In this document: in pieces, positions 51,232 through 60,494 of the stretch | Numbering within the stretch: the first letter of the stretch is position 1 | How the letters are laid out: each line of letters opens with the position of its first letter | Origin: Culicoidibacter larvae | GTDB taxonomy: Bacteria > Bacillota_I > Bacilli_A > Culicoidibacterales > Culicoidibacteraceae | Length of the DNA: 64,000 nucleotides | Reading direction: 5' to 3' | Assembly: GCF_005771635.1 (NCBI RefSeq) | Contig: NZ_VBWP01000001.1 | Span: 186,001-250,000, forward strand | The notes under the pieces: model-generated | What the model saw: the letters and a program-made list of their open reading frames with translations, nothing else | The model's database searches: none | What the model was told of the DNA's origin: nothing | Program-made: the position numbers and the translations under genes

Positions 51232-52626
51232 TTACTCAACAGCGTCAATAACTGTCGCTACACTTAGGTTTTCTTCTTGTAAATCCTTTTCCATGTTATT
51301 ATATACTGACTCGTCGAGCATATTCATCGATTTACCAATGCACAGGGCGCTGATGCTGTCGTCAAGGACATTCACCGCAGTTACCAGCATCTCAACCGGG
51401 CGGTTAATTGCCAGAATAAAGGTGTAGGCTGCCAGCGCGGCCGGGTTGGTGAAACCAAGGCCGCTGATGATGGTGAAGAGCAGGATGGCGCCGGCACCGG
51501 GTGCTGCCGGGGTGCTGATTGAGCCGACAAAGGCGAGGGCGATGATAGCCATAATCTCGATACCGCCAACTGAGTAGCCGGCGACGCTGGCAATGAAGAA
51601 GGTGGCGATGACTTGCATGATGGCAGTGCCGGTCATGTTGAGGGTTGTTGCCAGTGGTGTCACGAATGAGACCAGACTTTCATCGACGCCGAGGTCATTG
51701 CTTGTGGTTTCCATGTTCAATGGCAAGGTTGCTGCTGATGATGAGGTTGAGAAGCCGAAAACAGCAACTTTGTAGATTTTCTTTAGGTAAGGGATTGGGG
51801 ATAGTTTAGGAATGAAGAGCAATACTAATGGCATGATGACAAGTGCGAAGACAAAGAGCGCTGCAACTGTCAGAATCATGTAGATAATTGCCGGTTGCAA
51901 GTATTGAACACCGTATGATGCAAAGGTTCGCACCAGTAAGGTAAAAATAGCAATTGGCCCGACTTTAGTGATAACAAAGTTGAGGAACTTCATCGATAAG
52001 TCATGCACTTCATTGTTAAGTTTTGGCAGGATTGAAATTTTGCTGCCTAAAGTTTGAATACCAATACCGATTAAAATTGCCAACACAACAACTGCTAGAA
52101 TTGAGCCATTGCTAGTAAAGGTTGCTAACAAGTTTGGCTGAATCAAGTTAAGAACAACATTTAGCGGATTGCCACCGGTTGTTGCATCACTGACCGTTGT
52201 TAAGTCACTCGGAGCAGTAAAGTGGAAGATGCCCAATTGATAAGCGGTGAAGCCAACTAGAGTACCAAGTGCTAATGCCAAGCCTGATAGCAGGATGAAA
52301 TTGACAAAAGTTTTCTTTGCTAATTTATTTAACATTGAGGTATCATGAATATGCTGAATCGCCTTCACAATCGAAGTGAAAATTAACGGAATCAGTACCA
52401 GCTGCAAAGCGCGGACAAATAATTGACCGATGATGTAGAAGATGCCGATGGCTTGATTGTTGCCTTCAGCAGTAATATCGGCAAAGAGGATGCTGTTGAT
52501 TGTTTGCCAGATATTTTCATTACCGCTTGCGGTGAGTTGTTCGCGCAAGAGAATGACGCCGATACCGACTAATAAGCCGGCAATAAGTGCAATCATGGTT
52601 TTTTTAGTAAAAGACATTTTTTTCAT
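51232..52626 (-). CDS. Dicarboxylate/amino acid:cation symporter (DAACS family)
   Basis: ATG at 52626 lies 8 bases after GGGAG. 464 residues. The serine-rich hairpin motif GFSTSSSAATLP, the NMTGTA segment (NMDGT in most members) and the FVGSISTPAAPGAGAI loop are those of glutamate/aspartate, serine or cystine carriers. The missing Asp in NMTGT argues against a plain GltP and leaves substrate open; TcyP-type cystine transport is possible. A leader with its own terminator precedes the gene. Confidence 0.87.
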   Translation of the reverse strand: MKKMSFTKKTMIALIAGLLVGIGVILLREQLTASGNENIWQTINSILFADITAEGNNQAIGIFYIIGQLFVRALQLVLIPLIFTSIVKAIQHIHDTSMLNKLAKKTFVNFILLSGLALALGTLVGFTAYQLGIFHFTAPSDLTTVSDATTGGNPLNVVLNLIQPNLLATFTSNGSILAVVVLAILIGIGIQTLGSKISILPKLNNEVHDLSMKFLNFVITKVGPIAIFTLLVRTFASYGVQYLQPAIIYMILTVAALFVFALVIMPLVLLFIPKLSPIPYLKKIYKVAVFGFSTSSSAATLPLNMETTSNDLGVDESLVSFVTPLATTLNMTGTAIMQVIATFFIASVAGYSVGGIEIMAIIALAFVGSISTPAAPGAGAILLFTIISGLGFTNPAALAAYTFILAINRPVEMLVTAVNVLDDSISALCIGKSMNMLDESVYNNMEKDLQEENLSVATVIDAVE

Positions 52627-52681
52627 AAGCAGGACTCCCATCTAGAATAGTGTAAAATGTGATTCATCCAAAAAAGCACAA

Positions 52682-52715
52682 TAAAAAAAGCTTATTTGAT
52701 CCATCAAATAAGCTT
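52682..52715 (-). terminator. Leader terminator before the symporter gene
   Basis: AAGCTTATTTGAT and ATCAAATAAGCTT form a 13-bp stem followed by TTTTTTTATT, about 60 bases upstream of the ATG and downstream of the promoter. Confidence 0.8.
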
Positions 52716-52784
52716 ACACTTGTACGTGCAGATATAGTTTCCTTGCAAACCTCTCGTGTTTACTTAAAGGATGATTCGTTTACA

Positions 52785-52814
52785 ATTATAACAGTGTCAG
52801 TGGGAAAAAGTAAA
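52785..52814 (-). promoter_or_regulatory. Promoter of the symporter gene
   Basis: TTTACT, 18 bases, TATAAT on the minus strand. The transcript would begin near 52778 and run through the leader hairpin. Confidence 0.6.
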
Positions 52815-52817
52815 GAA

Positions 52818-52848
52818 AAAACGTTCCCGCGGGGAACTTTTTTTCGTA
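52818..52848 (-). terminator. Terminator of the HAD phosphatase gene
   Basis: AAAAGTTCCC and GGGAACGTTTTTT pair around CGC on the minus strand. Confidence 0.8.
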
Positions 52849-52849
52849 C

Positions 52850-53650
52850 CTAGATAAGATTGAAATGAACACAAGCATTATAAATGCCGTCTTTGTCCAC
52901 ATCATCAGTCACATAAGCCGCCGCCGCTTTCAGCTCCGGCACCGCATTGCCCATCGCAATTGGCAAACCGACCGCGCCAAACATCTCCAAATCATTCAGC
53001 TCATCGCCAAAAGCAATTGCCTCAGACTTATCAATGCCAAGTTCCGCCAGCATCTTCTCAATGGCATAAGCCTTGGAAACATGTTCGGGGATAACATTCA
53101 AAACCACCGGAGCAACCACCTTGGCGCTCACTCCGGGCACATCAATTGAAATACTATCGCGATCTTGACAATAAATCGCAACCTGGTAAACATCATGGTG
53201 CTTGTAATCATTCAAGGAACCATTGATCTGCGGATATTTATCAAAACGTTTATCGAAATCAGACAACTGCCGGTCAGCAATGATCCGTCCGCTTGGGGTT
53301 TCGTAACCAATAATAACCTCGCCGCTTTCAATTCGCTCGTGCAAAGCATCAAGAATCATCGTAATTTTCTCCTCAGCGACGAACTCCTTGTGGATTTCCT
53401 CGCCATGAAAAACTAAACTCTGCCCATTAGAAGAAATGTAACTGTGCATCCCTAGAGCATCAACCAATTCTTGAATAATTGCCTTACCGCGTCCGGTGGC
53501 AATTGCGGTAATAATACCATTAGCTTCAAGTTTACGAATCGCATCTTTAGCAGACTGCGGAATCTTCTCAAACATAGTATCGCCACTGGCATAACTATCA
53601 ACTAAAGTACCATCAATATCAAAAAAGGCAATTTTATATTTGGCATGCAT
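52850..53650 (-). CDS. Cof-type HAD family phosphatase
   Basis: Likely start ATG 53650, 8 bases after AAAGGA; two upstream ATGs (53659, 53656) are too close to that site. 266 residues. HAD motif I FFDIDGTLVDS, motif II ATGRGKA, Lys in VSKAYA, motif III/IV AFGDELNDLEM. The large cap places it in the Cof subfamily, which dephosphorylates sugar phosphates, flavin precursors or pyridoxal phosphate. It is 12 bases after the pentapeptide gene on the same strand. Confidence 0.88.
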   Translation of the reverse strand: MHAKYKIAFFDIDGTLVDSYASGDTMFEKIPQSAKDAIRKLEANGIITAIATGRGKAIIQELVDALGMHSYISSNGQSLVFHGEEIHKEFVAEEKITMILDALHERIESGEVIIGYETPSGRIIADRQLSDFDKRFDKYPQINGSLNDYKHHDVYQVAIYCQDRDSISIDVPGVSAKVVAPVVLNVIPEHVSKAYAIEKMLAELGIDKSEAIAFGDELNDLEMFGAVGLPIAMGNAVPELKAAAAYVTDDVDKDGIYNACVHFNLI

Positions 53651-53662
53651 AAACATCATCCT

Positions 53663-54310
53663 TTACTCATAATTTGGTGTATCTGAAACAACCAAACCAA
53701 ATATTTTAGCAAATGCCAAAGCTTGGTCCGGTAAAACAATACAGCCGCTTAAACTTTCGGGAGAAACCACAAGCTTTTGAAATTGGCAAGTTGTCAGGTC
53801 TACACCATCAAGTGAGGTTCCGTGAAAATCAACCTCATATAAATCGCATTCATAGAACTGAACGCCATCGAACTTGCTCTCAAAAAAATCGCTGCTCTTA
53901 AAATTACAATTAGTAAAGCGCGCGCCTTTAATATCGGCATAACTAAACGCACACATCTGCAAATTGGAATCACTCACCTGGAAATTGCGTAAAAAACTTG
54001 AACCAAAATTAGCGCCAACCAATTTTGACTTGCTAATCAATACCCGATGGGCGATTACTTCGGAAAAATCGCAGTTAATAAAAATACAATTTTCAAATAA
54101 GACATCACTAAGTTTAAGCTCGGAAAAAGTCACGTTTTCGAACGTTACTTTTTCAAAAATCACCTCATCAAAGTTGAGACGTTCATCAATTGCATCAGCA
54201 ATTGTAATATTACTTAGCTGACACTTGTTGAAATAGTTGTCGTCATAGTTAAAAAAATTGATTTCAGTTAGTTGTTCTTGGATTTTTGGAGCCTGAATTT
54301 TTGCTGCCAT
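53663..54310 (-). CDS. Pentapeptide repeat protein
   Basis: 215 residues. Residues 60-185 contain many A(D/N)LXX-like five-residue steps (VTFENVTFSELKLSDVLFEN; CAFSYADIKGARFTNCNF), which fold as a right-handed quadrilateral beta-helix. Small versions such as MfpA/Qnr shield DNA gyrase from quinolones. Whether this one does is unknown. It is upstream of the HAD gene in one operon. Confidence 0.85.
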   Translation of the reverse strand: MAAKIQAPKIQEQLTEINFFNYDDNYFNKCQLSNITIADAIDERLNFDEVIFEKVTFENVTFSELKLSDVLFENCIFINCDFSEVIAHRVLISKSKLVGANFGSSFLRNFQVSDSNLQMCAFSYADIKGARFTNCNFKSSDFFESKFDGVQFYECDLYEVDFHGTSLDGVDLTTCQFQKLVVSPESLSGCIVLPDQALAFAKIFGLVVSDTPNYE

Positions 54311-54445
54311 AATGAATCACCTGCTTAGTATTAGCCTATCGTAATTGCCAATAATTGTAAAGGTCAGAAACAGAAAGCAAGGGAGCTTTATTCGTGAAAT
54401 TGACAAAAATGTGGTATTATTAAGATAGTGAAAGGGCGTGATATC

Positions 54446-54904
54446 ATGATTGAATATCGTGAAGCAACAATGGCGGATTTAGATTTGCTGGTCCGCTTAC
54501 GACTTGGGTTTCTGGATTTAGTTGCTGATAGTGGCAAAGCAACAAATGAATTGGAACAAAATATTAGAAATTATTTTCGCAAGAACCTGGCTGACGAAAA
54601 CTGTGTGGCAATATTGGTAACAATGGATAATGCACTCATTGCAACCGGAACAGTTTTCTTCTACGAAAGTGTGCCAAGCTATGACAACAATAGCGGCCTG
54701 AACGCATATATTACAAGCATGTTCGTAGAACCGGTTCATACCCATCAAGGCATAGCCCGCTCAGTATTGGATCGCCTGATTAAAAAAGCTAAAGAACGCG
54801 GTTGTGGGTATGTGCAATTGGCGACGACAGCACAAGGCCAACCATTGTATACTAAATATGGTTTTGAAAAATCTGACACCTTTATGAGCCTGAAATTAAA
54901 ATAA
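54446..54904 (+). CDS. GNAT family N-acetyltransferase
   Basis: ATG at 54446 after AAAGGGCG; the earlier GTG at 54428 is too close to it. 152 residues, a complete GNAT domain: IEYREATMADLDLLVRLR at the start, YITSMFVEPVHTHQGIARSVL (acetyl-CoA loop) and GQPLYTKYGFEKSDTFM. Acceptor unknown. Confidence 0.85.
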   Translation: MIEYREATMADLDLLVRLRLGFLDLVADSGKATNELEQNIRNYFRKNLADENCVAILVTMDNALIATGTVFFYESVPSYDNNSGLNAYITSMFVEPVHTHQGIARSVLDRLIKKAKERGCGYVQLATTAQGQPLYTKYGFEKSDTFMSLKLK

Positions 54905-54934
54905 AAAAGACACCCCAAGGGGGTGTCTTTTTTT
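54903..54934. terminator. Bidirectional terminator
   Basis: AAAAAAGACACCCC pairs with GGGGTGTCTTTTTTT between convergent genes. Confidence 0.92.
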
Positions 54935-55748
54935 ATAAATTTATCGAATCTAAGAATTGAACGATACCCTCTTCATCATTGCTTGCAGTAACCACATCAG
55001 CTATTGCCTTAATTGCATCTTCAGCATTGCCCATTGCGACACCAATGCCGGCTGCTTGCAACATTGAAATATCATTTTCGCCATCGCCGAAAGCAATCGT
55101 GTTTTCAATTGGAATATTGTGATAAGCAGCAAGTCGTTTTACTGTTTCACCCTTATTAACATGTAAAGGAATAACTTCGATATTGTTAAAACGTGATGAC
55201 TCAATATGTATTGAAGCAACTTGCTTGAGTTCAGCACGAGCTTGTTCTAATGCCGGTAAATTATCTTCGGAAATAGCAACTGCATTCATGTATTCGTCAG
55301 CATGTTGTAAAAAGACATCTCGGTCTTCAACACAAATAATTTCAGCAGTGTCATCCTTTATATACACCCGGTCACGGTCAGCCGGCTCAAAGCGTTTTGG
55401 CGACAACTGATTGTAGTAAATACCTTTGCGGGCAAAGAAAAAGAAGGGAATATCATACTTCTTCAAGATATCATAAGCAATTACTGCAGCTTCGCGGCCG
55501 AGACGCACCTCGATAATTTCTTCCTCGGGTGTTGCCAGATAAGCGCCATTGCTGCCGATAACATTTGTCAGCGGCCCAACTGATTGCGCCACTTCGTGAG
55601 CAGCGACCGGCATGCGCCCGGTCGCAACGGCAAAAATGTGACCATCAGCCTGTAACTGATGAATTTTTGCCAAAGTTGCTTCACCAATTGTATGATTAGA
55701 CTGCATAAGTGTACCATCAATGTCACTGCAGATTAAGTATTTCTTCAT
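54933..55748 (-). CDS. Cof-type HAD family phosphatase
   Basis: 271 residues. Motif I CSDIDGTLMQS, motif II ATGRMPVAA, Lys in VNKGETV, and motif III/IV AFGDGENDISML. It is a paralogue of the 52850 protein and of the YidA/YwpJ group. Typical substrates are small phosphorylated sugars. AAAGGGAG precedes the ATG. Confidence 0.9.
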   Translation of the reverse strand: MKKYLICSDIDGTLMQSNHTIGEATLAKIHQLQADGHIFAVATGRMPVAAHEVAQSVGPLTNVIGSNGAYLATPEEEIIEVRLGREAAVIAYDILKKYDIPFFFFARKGIYYNQLSPKRFEPADRDRVYIKDDTAEIICVEDRDVFLQHADEYMNAVAISEDNLPALEQARAELKQVASIHIESSRFNNIEVIPLHVNKGETVKRLAAYHNIPIENTIAFGDGENDISMLQAAGIGVAMGNAEDAIKAIADVVTASNDEEGIVQFLDSINL

Positions 55749-55899
55749 TTTATAAGTCTCCCTTTTATATATGCAAGTAGCTTTATTCTACCACATTATT
55801 TAGCCTTGCAATAGTGCCAAACTTGTAACTGGCTAGTGACACTAAGAATAAAGTGGTATAATATAGAATGATTTTAGTTTATTGAGGAGATATAATAAT

Positions 55900-56145
55900 A
55901 TGCAGTTTTTAGGATATATTGCTGCGGTTTGTACAACGATTTCGTTTCTGCCGCAAGCAATTAAAACCGTAAAAGAAAAAGATACCAGCAGTATTTCGCT
56001 GGGCATGTATTCGTTCTTTACATTTGGCGTGTTCTGCTGGGCCATTTATGGCATCTATATTGGGGACATCTCGATTATTCTAGCAAATGTAATCACCTTT
56101 ATATTTGCCGCGATTATTTTAGCAATGAAGTTGAAATATAAATAG
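55900..56145 (+). CDS. SemiSWEET / PQ-loop sugar transporter
   Basis: ATG at 55900 lies 9 bases after GAGGAGA. 81 residues, three helices, with the PQ motif in FLPQAIKTVKEKDTSSIS and the asparagine that contacts sugar in LANVITF. SemiSWEETs work as dimers and passively transport small sugars. It is a complete single-domain protein. Confidence 0.88.
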   Translation: MQFLGYIAAVCTTISFLPQAIKTVKEKDTSSISLGMYSFFTFGVFCWAIYGIYIGDISIILANVITFIFAAIILAMKLKYK

Positions 56146-56147
56146 TT

Positions 56148-56194
56148 GGGGGAGAACTTTTAAAAGCCGGGGACGCTGCGTCCCCGGCTTTTTT
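56148..56194 (+). terminator. Terminator with GGGGGAGAA leader
   Basis: AAAAGCCGGGGACGC pairs with GCGTCCCCGGCTTTTTT. Confidence 0.93.
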
Positions 56195-56265
56195 GGCTTT
56201 TAAGGCATATAACACACTGAAATCATTAAATAGTGATAAAATTAATACATAAGGAGTGAACGATT

Positions 56266-56949
56266 ATGAGATTAGTTATGATTCGTCATGGACAAAGTGA
56301 ATGGAATAAGTTGAATTTATTTACCGGCTGGACCGATGTTGATTTATCTGAAGAGGGTGTAGCTGAAGCACGAGCTGCCGGAAAACTGTTGAAAGAAAAA
56401 GGGTTTGCCTTTGATGTTGCTTATACATCGGTGTTAACGCGAGCAAATCATACTTTGAATTTAGTGCTTGCAGAGATGGAGGAGTTGTGGGTGCCAGTGT
56501 ACAAATCTTGGCGTTTGAATGAGCGTCATTATGGAGCATTGCAAGGTTTAAATAAGGAAGAAACAGCAGAGAAATATGGTGCCGATCAGGTTCATATCTG
56601 GCGTCGTAGTTATGATGTGCTGCCGCCATTGCTTGAAGAAGATGATCCGCGTCAGTCTAAGTTCGACCGCCGCTATCAAATGTTAGATACAAGCACATTA
56701 CCAAGCGGTGAAAATTTGAAAGTGACTTTAGAACGGGTGCTGCCATATTGGGAGGATGAGATTGCCCCAAGTTTAAAGGCGGGAAAAGAAGTCGTTATTG
56801 CAGCTCATGGTAATAGCTTGCGTGCTTTGGCTAAACACCTTGAGGGAATCAGTGATGATGACATCATGGATTTAGAAATTCCGACCGGTAAACCACTGGT
56901 TTATGAATTGGATGATAATTTTAAAGTACTGAATAAATACTATTTGTAA
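56266..56949 (+). CDS. gpmA: 2,3-bisphosphoglycerate-dependent phosphoglycerate mutase
   Basis: 227 residues, typical size. Catalytic loop [11 protein letters not shown] (His8 phospho-acceptor), [25 protein letters not shown], and the second His in [10 protein letters not shown]. It interconverts 3- and 2-phosphoglycerate in glycolysis. AAGGAGTG precedes the ATG. It is isolated, with no glycolytic neighbour. No clear terminator follows. Confidence 0.95.
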   Translation: MRLVMIRHGQSEWNKLNLFTGWTDVDLSEEGVAEARAAGKLLKEKGFAFDVAYTSVLTRANHTLNLVLAEMEELWVPVYKSWRLNERHYGALQGLNKEETAEKYGADQVHIWRRSYDVLPPLLEEDDPRQSKFDRRYQMLDTSTLPSGENLKVTLERVLPYWEDEIAPSLKAGKEVVIAAHGNSLRALAKHLEGISDDDIMDLEIPTGKPLVYELDDNFKVLNKYYL

Positions 56950-57064
56950 AAACTTACTCAGTTTAGGATAATGTAAAAAAATTTATGATTTAATTGATTT
57001 ATGGTACAAAGATTGTTAATATAAATTAAATTACAAACTCAAACTAGAACTGTGGGGAATATAA

Positions 57065-58471
57065 ATGAAAAATAAATATGTAAAGGTACTTCTGGGAATA
57101 ATCTTGATGGCAGGAATAATCGGTTATTTTGCAATTCCGTCTGCTGCGGCTGAGGGTATAGTTATTAATATACCTGATGCTGGTTTAAAAACGCAATTGA
57201 ATCGCGCTTTGGGACAAGCAGATACAGCTGATATTACTGATACCCAAATGGAGACGTTGACAAATTTGAGCACTACGGCAAGCCCGTCAATTGCTGATTT
57301 CACCGGGATAGAGTATGCAATAAACTTACAATCTTTAAGTGCAACTTCGTTTACTGGTGCTGATATTACGCCACTTACTGCGCTTATTAACCTGACAAAT
57401 TTAAATTTAGGGGGAGCAAATGTTACAACGCTTCCTGATATGAACGGTATGACCGCTTTGCAAAGCTTTCATTTGACTTCGTCAATTTCAAGCGATGAGT
57501 TTGTGAAGTTCAATCAATTACCAAATCTTAATTATTTTTGGACGCAAGGCAATATGCGAATTACTGATATTTCGGCATTGGCAAGTTTGCCAAATTTAAC
57601 CCAGCTTTCAGTTCAAAACTGCGGGATTACCGATTTTACTGCTATTAACAATTTTCCTAAGTTGGCTTCTATGGCAGGTGCTTTGCAAAATACTGGTCGC
57701 TATGATCCGGTAACGCCTTTGCATGCAACAAATCTGCAGTATGATCAGACGGCAGGAACAATTTATTTTCCATTTTCAATGATGCCCAATCGCTTAACCA
57801 ATTTTGATGGTGAGCAATCGCCATTTTCAACATCAACTTCTCCAAGTAATACCTTTTTCGGCTTTAATGATGTTGCGTTACCAGCAAGCCGACTGACTAT
57901 TGATGCTAACGGTATTACTGTTAGCGGAGTAACTCGAGAAGAATTTGATGGTATTGAAATGATTGAATATAACGCACGTTATGCTTGGAGTGCCGGTCAA
58001 TATGCATCGCCACCGGGTTATACTTTCTACTCAATTAGTGGTGGGACTTATGATCATTATTTCAGTGTTGATCACACAGTTGTAATTACTGCTGATCCAC
58101 AGATTACCTATGATGCGGATAGTTCAGTATCGGAAGCTCAGTTTTTAAGCGATATTCATGCACTTACCAATGATGGCTCGCCAATTACTTCTGATTTCTT
58201 GTCGCAAGTAAATTTTGCAGTTCCTGGCTCATATACAGTAACTTTAAATGCTGAGAATACGTTGGGAGTAAAAGCTGAGCCAGTACAAGTCACCGTTATT
58301 ATAAAAGCAACCGGACCGGTTAATCCAACTGATAACAACAGTTCAGCAAACAACAGTTCTTCAAACAATAATGGATTGCCAGAAACTGGACAAAATCTAG
58401 TAGTTCCGCTTTTAGCCGGTAGTAGTTTATTGTTTATCGCAAGCTTAATTTTATTTAAAAAGCGTAAATAA
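57065..58471 (+). CDS. LPXTG-anchored leucine-rich-repeat protein (internalin-like)
   Basis: 468 residues with a signal peptide (cleavage near PSAAA). Residues 35-200 have leucine-rich-repeat spacing (LQSLSATSFTGADITPLTAL; LTNLNLGGANVTTLPDM; LPNLTQLSVQNCGITDF) preceded by a cap similar to that of internalins. Residues 330-420 resemble a bacterial Ig-like domain (MucBP/HYR type) with PGSYTVTLNAENTLG. After a Ser/Asn linker comes LPETGQ, a hydrophobic helix and KKRK. TGTGGGGAA before the ATG shows the shared G-run site. Role: likely adhesin. Confidence 0.85.
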   Translation: MKNKYVKVLLGIILMAGIIGYFAIPSAAAEGIVINIPDAGLKTQLNRALGQADTADITDTQMETLTNLSTTASPSIADFTGIEYAINLQSLSATSFTGADITPLTALINLTNLNLGGANVTTLPDMNGMTALQSFHLTSSISSDEFVKFNQLPNLNYFWTQGNMRITDISALASLPNLTQLSVQNCGITDFTAINNFPKLASMAGALQNTGRYDPVTPLHATNLQYDQTAGTIYFPFSMMPNRLTNFDGEQSPFSTSTSPSNTFFGFNDVALPASRLTIDANGITVSGVTREEFDGIEMIEYNARYAWSAGQYASPPGYTFYSISGGTYDHYFSVDHTVVITADPQITYDADSSVSEAQFLSDIHALTNDGSPITSDFLSQVNFAVPGSYTVTLNAENTLGVKAEPVQVTVIIKATGPVNPTDNNSSANNSSSNNNGLPETGQNLVVPLLAGSSLLFIASLILFKKRK

Positions 58472-58501
58472 AAAAGCCACCTCATAAAGAGGTGCTTTTT
58501 T
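58470..58501. terminator. Bidirectional terminator
   Basis: AAAAAAGCCACCTC pairs with GAGGTGCTTTTTT (one bulged base). Confidence 0.85.
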
Positions 58502-58506
58502 AATCC

Positions 58507-58986
58507 CTATTTTTCTTCTGATGTTGATTCGTCGTTGTAATATTTATGAACAATTGCATTTTCAATAGCTGCAAAGTACGCTTTTGCTTGTTTGTTGAAA
58601 GCGCGTTTTTTCATCCAGCCAAAGAATGAAAATTGTGCATTTGTCCAATTGTTGCTGCTGGTTGCTTCTTCAGTATAGAGTACTTTTGTGGTTTTCGCAT
58701 CGATTTTCGAAAACTCCCAGGTTGTTAAACTGTCTAATGAACCAGCGCTTAATCTGTAAGCGAAAAGTTTATTGTTTTCAAATCCATCAATTTTGAATCG
58801 TGCTGTTAGTTTTTGCCCCATACGTTCATACGTATATTCGAACTCTGTTCCGATTGGTTGTGTGTATGATAAGTTCTTTGTTGTTCCTCGGGCTTTTTGT
58901 TGTTCAATGATTGAACTAGTAACGACTTCATATACTTGCTCTACAGGAAATTTAAATGTGTGTTCCTTTTTCATAGTGCTAGCCAT
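58507..58986 (-). CDS. SRPBCC / DUF3284-like protein
   Basis: Starting at ATG 58986 (GGGAG upstream) it has 159 residues. The pattern HTFKFPVEQVYEVVTSSII, GTEFEYTYERMGQKLTARFKIDGF and TTWEFSKIDAKTTKVLYTEE fits the DUF3284/START-like fold that binds hydrophobic ligands; the function is unknown. It is convergent with the LPXTG gene. Confidence 0.72.
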   Translation of the reverse strand: MASTMKKEHTFKFPVEQVYEVVTSSIIEQQKARGTTKNLSYTQPIGTEFEYTYERMGQKLTARFKIDGFENNKLFAYRLSAGSLDSLTTWEFSKIDAKTTKVLYTEEATSSNNWTNAQFSFFGWMKKRAFNKQAKAYFAAIENAIVHKYYNDESTSEEK

Positions 58987-59141
58987 AGAAGGATTCACTC
59001 CCTTTCATAAATGCCACTCTATTATACTATACTCTTTAGCAATTTAAAAGTTAGATTTTTTTAGCTTTCTTTGGGTTATGCTTATAGTTATTTTGTGATA
59101 CAATATGAGAGATGTAAATACTTTTAAAGGAGTCATGAAAA

Positions 59142-60494
59142 ATGTTGCATGTTTTTAATTCCAAAAGCAATCAATTGGAGTTGTTCGAACCACATCATCA
59201 AACGAAGGTGTCAATGTATGTGTGTGGACCAACCGTATATAATTACAGTCATATCGGAAATGTACGTGTACCAGTTTTTTATGATGTTGTGCGTCGTTAT
59301 CTTGAGTATAGCGGGTTTGAAGTGGACTATGTGAGTAACATAACTGATATAGATGATAAAATTATCGCAACCGCACAAAAAATGGGAATTGATGAGACTG
59401 CAGTTGCCGGCATGTTTGCAGACGCCTATTTGCAGGATGTTGCTAAGCTTGGTTCTGAGATTCCGACAATTATTCGAGTGACGGATGTTATTACTGATAT
59501 TGTTGAGTATATAGAAAATTTAGTTAACACTGGATACGCATATGCGGTAGACGGTGATGTTTATTTTAGAGTAAATAAAATTGAAGAGTATGGGCAAATT
59601 TCCGGACAAAAGATTGATCAGTTAATTGCTGGCAGCAGAATCGAAGAAAGCGATAAAAAGGAACATCCGCTGGATTTTACCCTTTGGAAAGCAACTGATA
59701 ATGGTGTTAACTGGGATTCGCCTTGGTCGAAAGGGCGACCTGGCTGGCATACTGAATGTGTGGTCATGATTGATAAACACTTTCAAGAATCAATTGATAT
59801 TCATGGCGGCGGCATGGATTTAAAGTTCCCGCATCATGAGAATGAGGCGGCGCAAAATTATGCGTGCCATCATAAGCCGTTGGCAAAATACTGGATGCAT
59901 AACGGCTTTATTGAGATGAATGACGAGAAGATGTCGAAGTCAGTCGGCAATATTATTTTAGCGCGTGAAGCTATTGCAGAATATAGCGGCAGAGCGGTAA
60001 GAATCTGGATTTTAGGTTCGCATTATCGCCAGCCGCTGCAATTTAGTGAAGAAGCTTTATTAAGTTCGCAAAAAAATATTGAACGTCTGCAAACCGGATA
60101 CGAAAGTGCTTATACTATTTTACAGCTGGCAAATCGTGGTATTGCCGAACATATTACCAGCCCGGAAGTACAAGCGCTTTTAGATGAGTTCGAAGCAGCA
60201 ATGGATGATGATTTCAATACTGGAAATGCCTTGAGTGCATTGTATGAGCTTAATAAACAATTAAATGTTTTACTTCGCAGCAGAGAAGCTGATTTGCAAT
60301 TGGTCAGTGAGTATACACGTGCCTTCTTTGTTATTGACCAAGTACTAGGATTACATGTTACCCACAATGAATCTTGGTCGCCGGAAGTTTTTCAATTGGT
60401 TGCTGATTGGAAACAAGCACGTGAAGATAAAGACTTTGAATTAGCCGATCAACTTCGTAATCAACTATTGGCTCAAGGAGTACGGGTTCGATGA
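59142..60494 (+). CDS. cysS: Cysteinyl-tRNA synthetase
   Basis: 450 residues. ATG 59142 lies 9 bases after AAAGGAG; an ATG at 59135 leads to an early stop. Class I motifs: YNYSHIGNVRVP (HIGH-like) and KMSKSVGN (KMSKS). Zinc ligands include Cys in MYVCGPTVYN and the HTECVVM and HHENEAAQ segments. It charges tRNA-Cys with cysteine. No T-box leader is present in the short upstream region. It is followed by mrnC with an ATGA overlap. Confidence 0.96.
   Translation: MLHVFNSKSNQLELFEPHHQTKVSMYVCGPTVYNYSHIGNVRVPVFYDVVRRYLEYSGFEVDYVSNITDIDDKIIATAQKMGIDETAVAGMFADAYLQDVAKLGSEIPTIIRVTDVITDIVEYIENLVNTGYAYAVDGDVYFRVNKIEEYGQISGQKIDQLIAGSRIEESDKKEHPLDFTLWKATDNGVNWDSPWSKGRPGWHTECVVMIDKHFQESIDIHGGGMDLKFPHHENEAAQNYACHHKPLAKYWMHNGFIEMNDEKMSKSVGNIILAREAIAEYSGRAVRIWILGSHYRQPLQFSEEALLSSQKNIERLQTGYESAYTILQLANRGIAEHITSPEVQALLDEFEAAMDDDFNTGNALSALYELNKQLNVLLRSREADLQLVSEYTRAFFVIDQVLGLHVTHNESWSPEVFQLVADWKQAREDKDFELADQLRNQLLAQGVRVR

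Noticed and set aside
52640-52760. Cys-containing leader peptide before the symporter gene
   Set aside because: A TTG-started ORF with two Cys codons overlaps the terminator arm, but its ribosome site is only one or two bases away, so translation is unlikely.
59135-59160. Alternative cysS start at ATG 59135
   Set aside because: It is in another frame and stops after seven codons; ATG 59142 has correct spacing to AAAGGAG.
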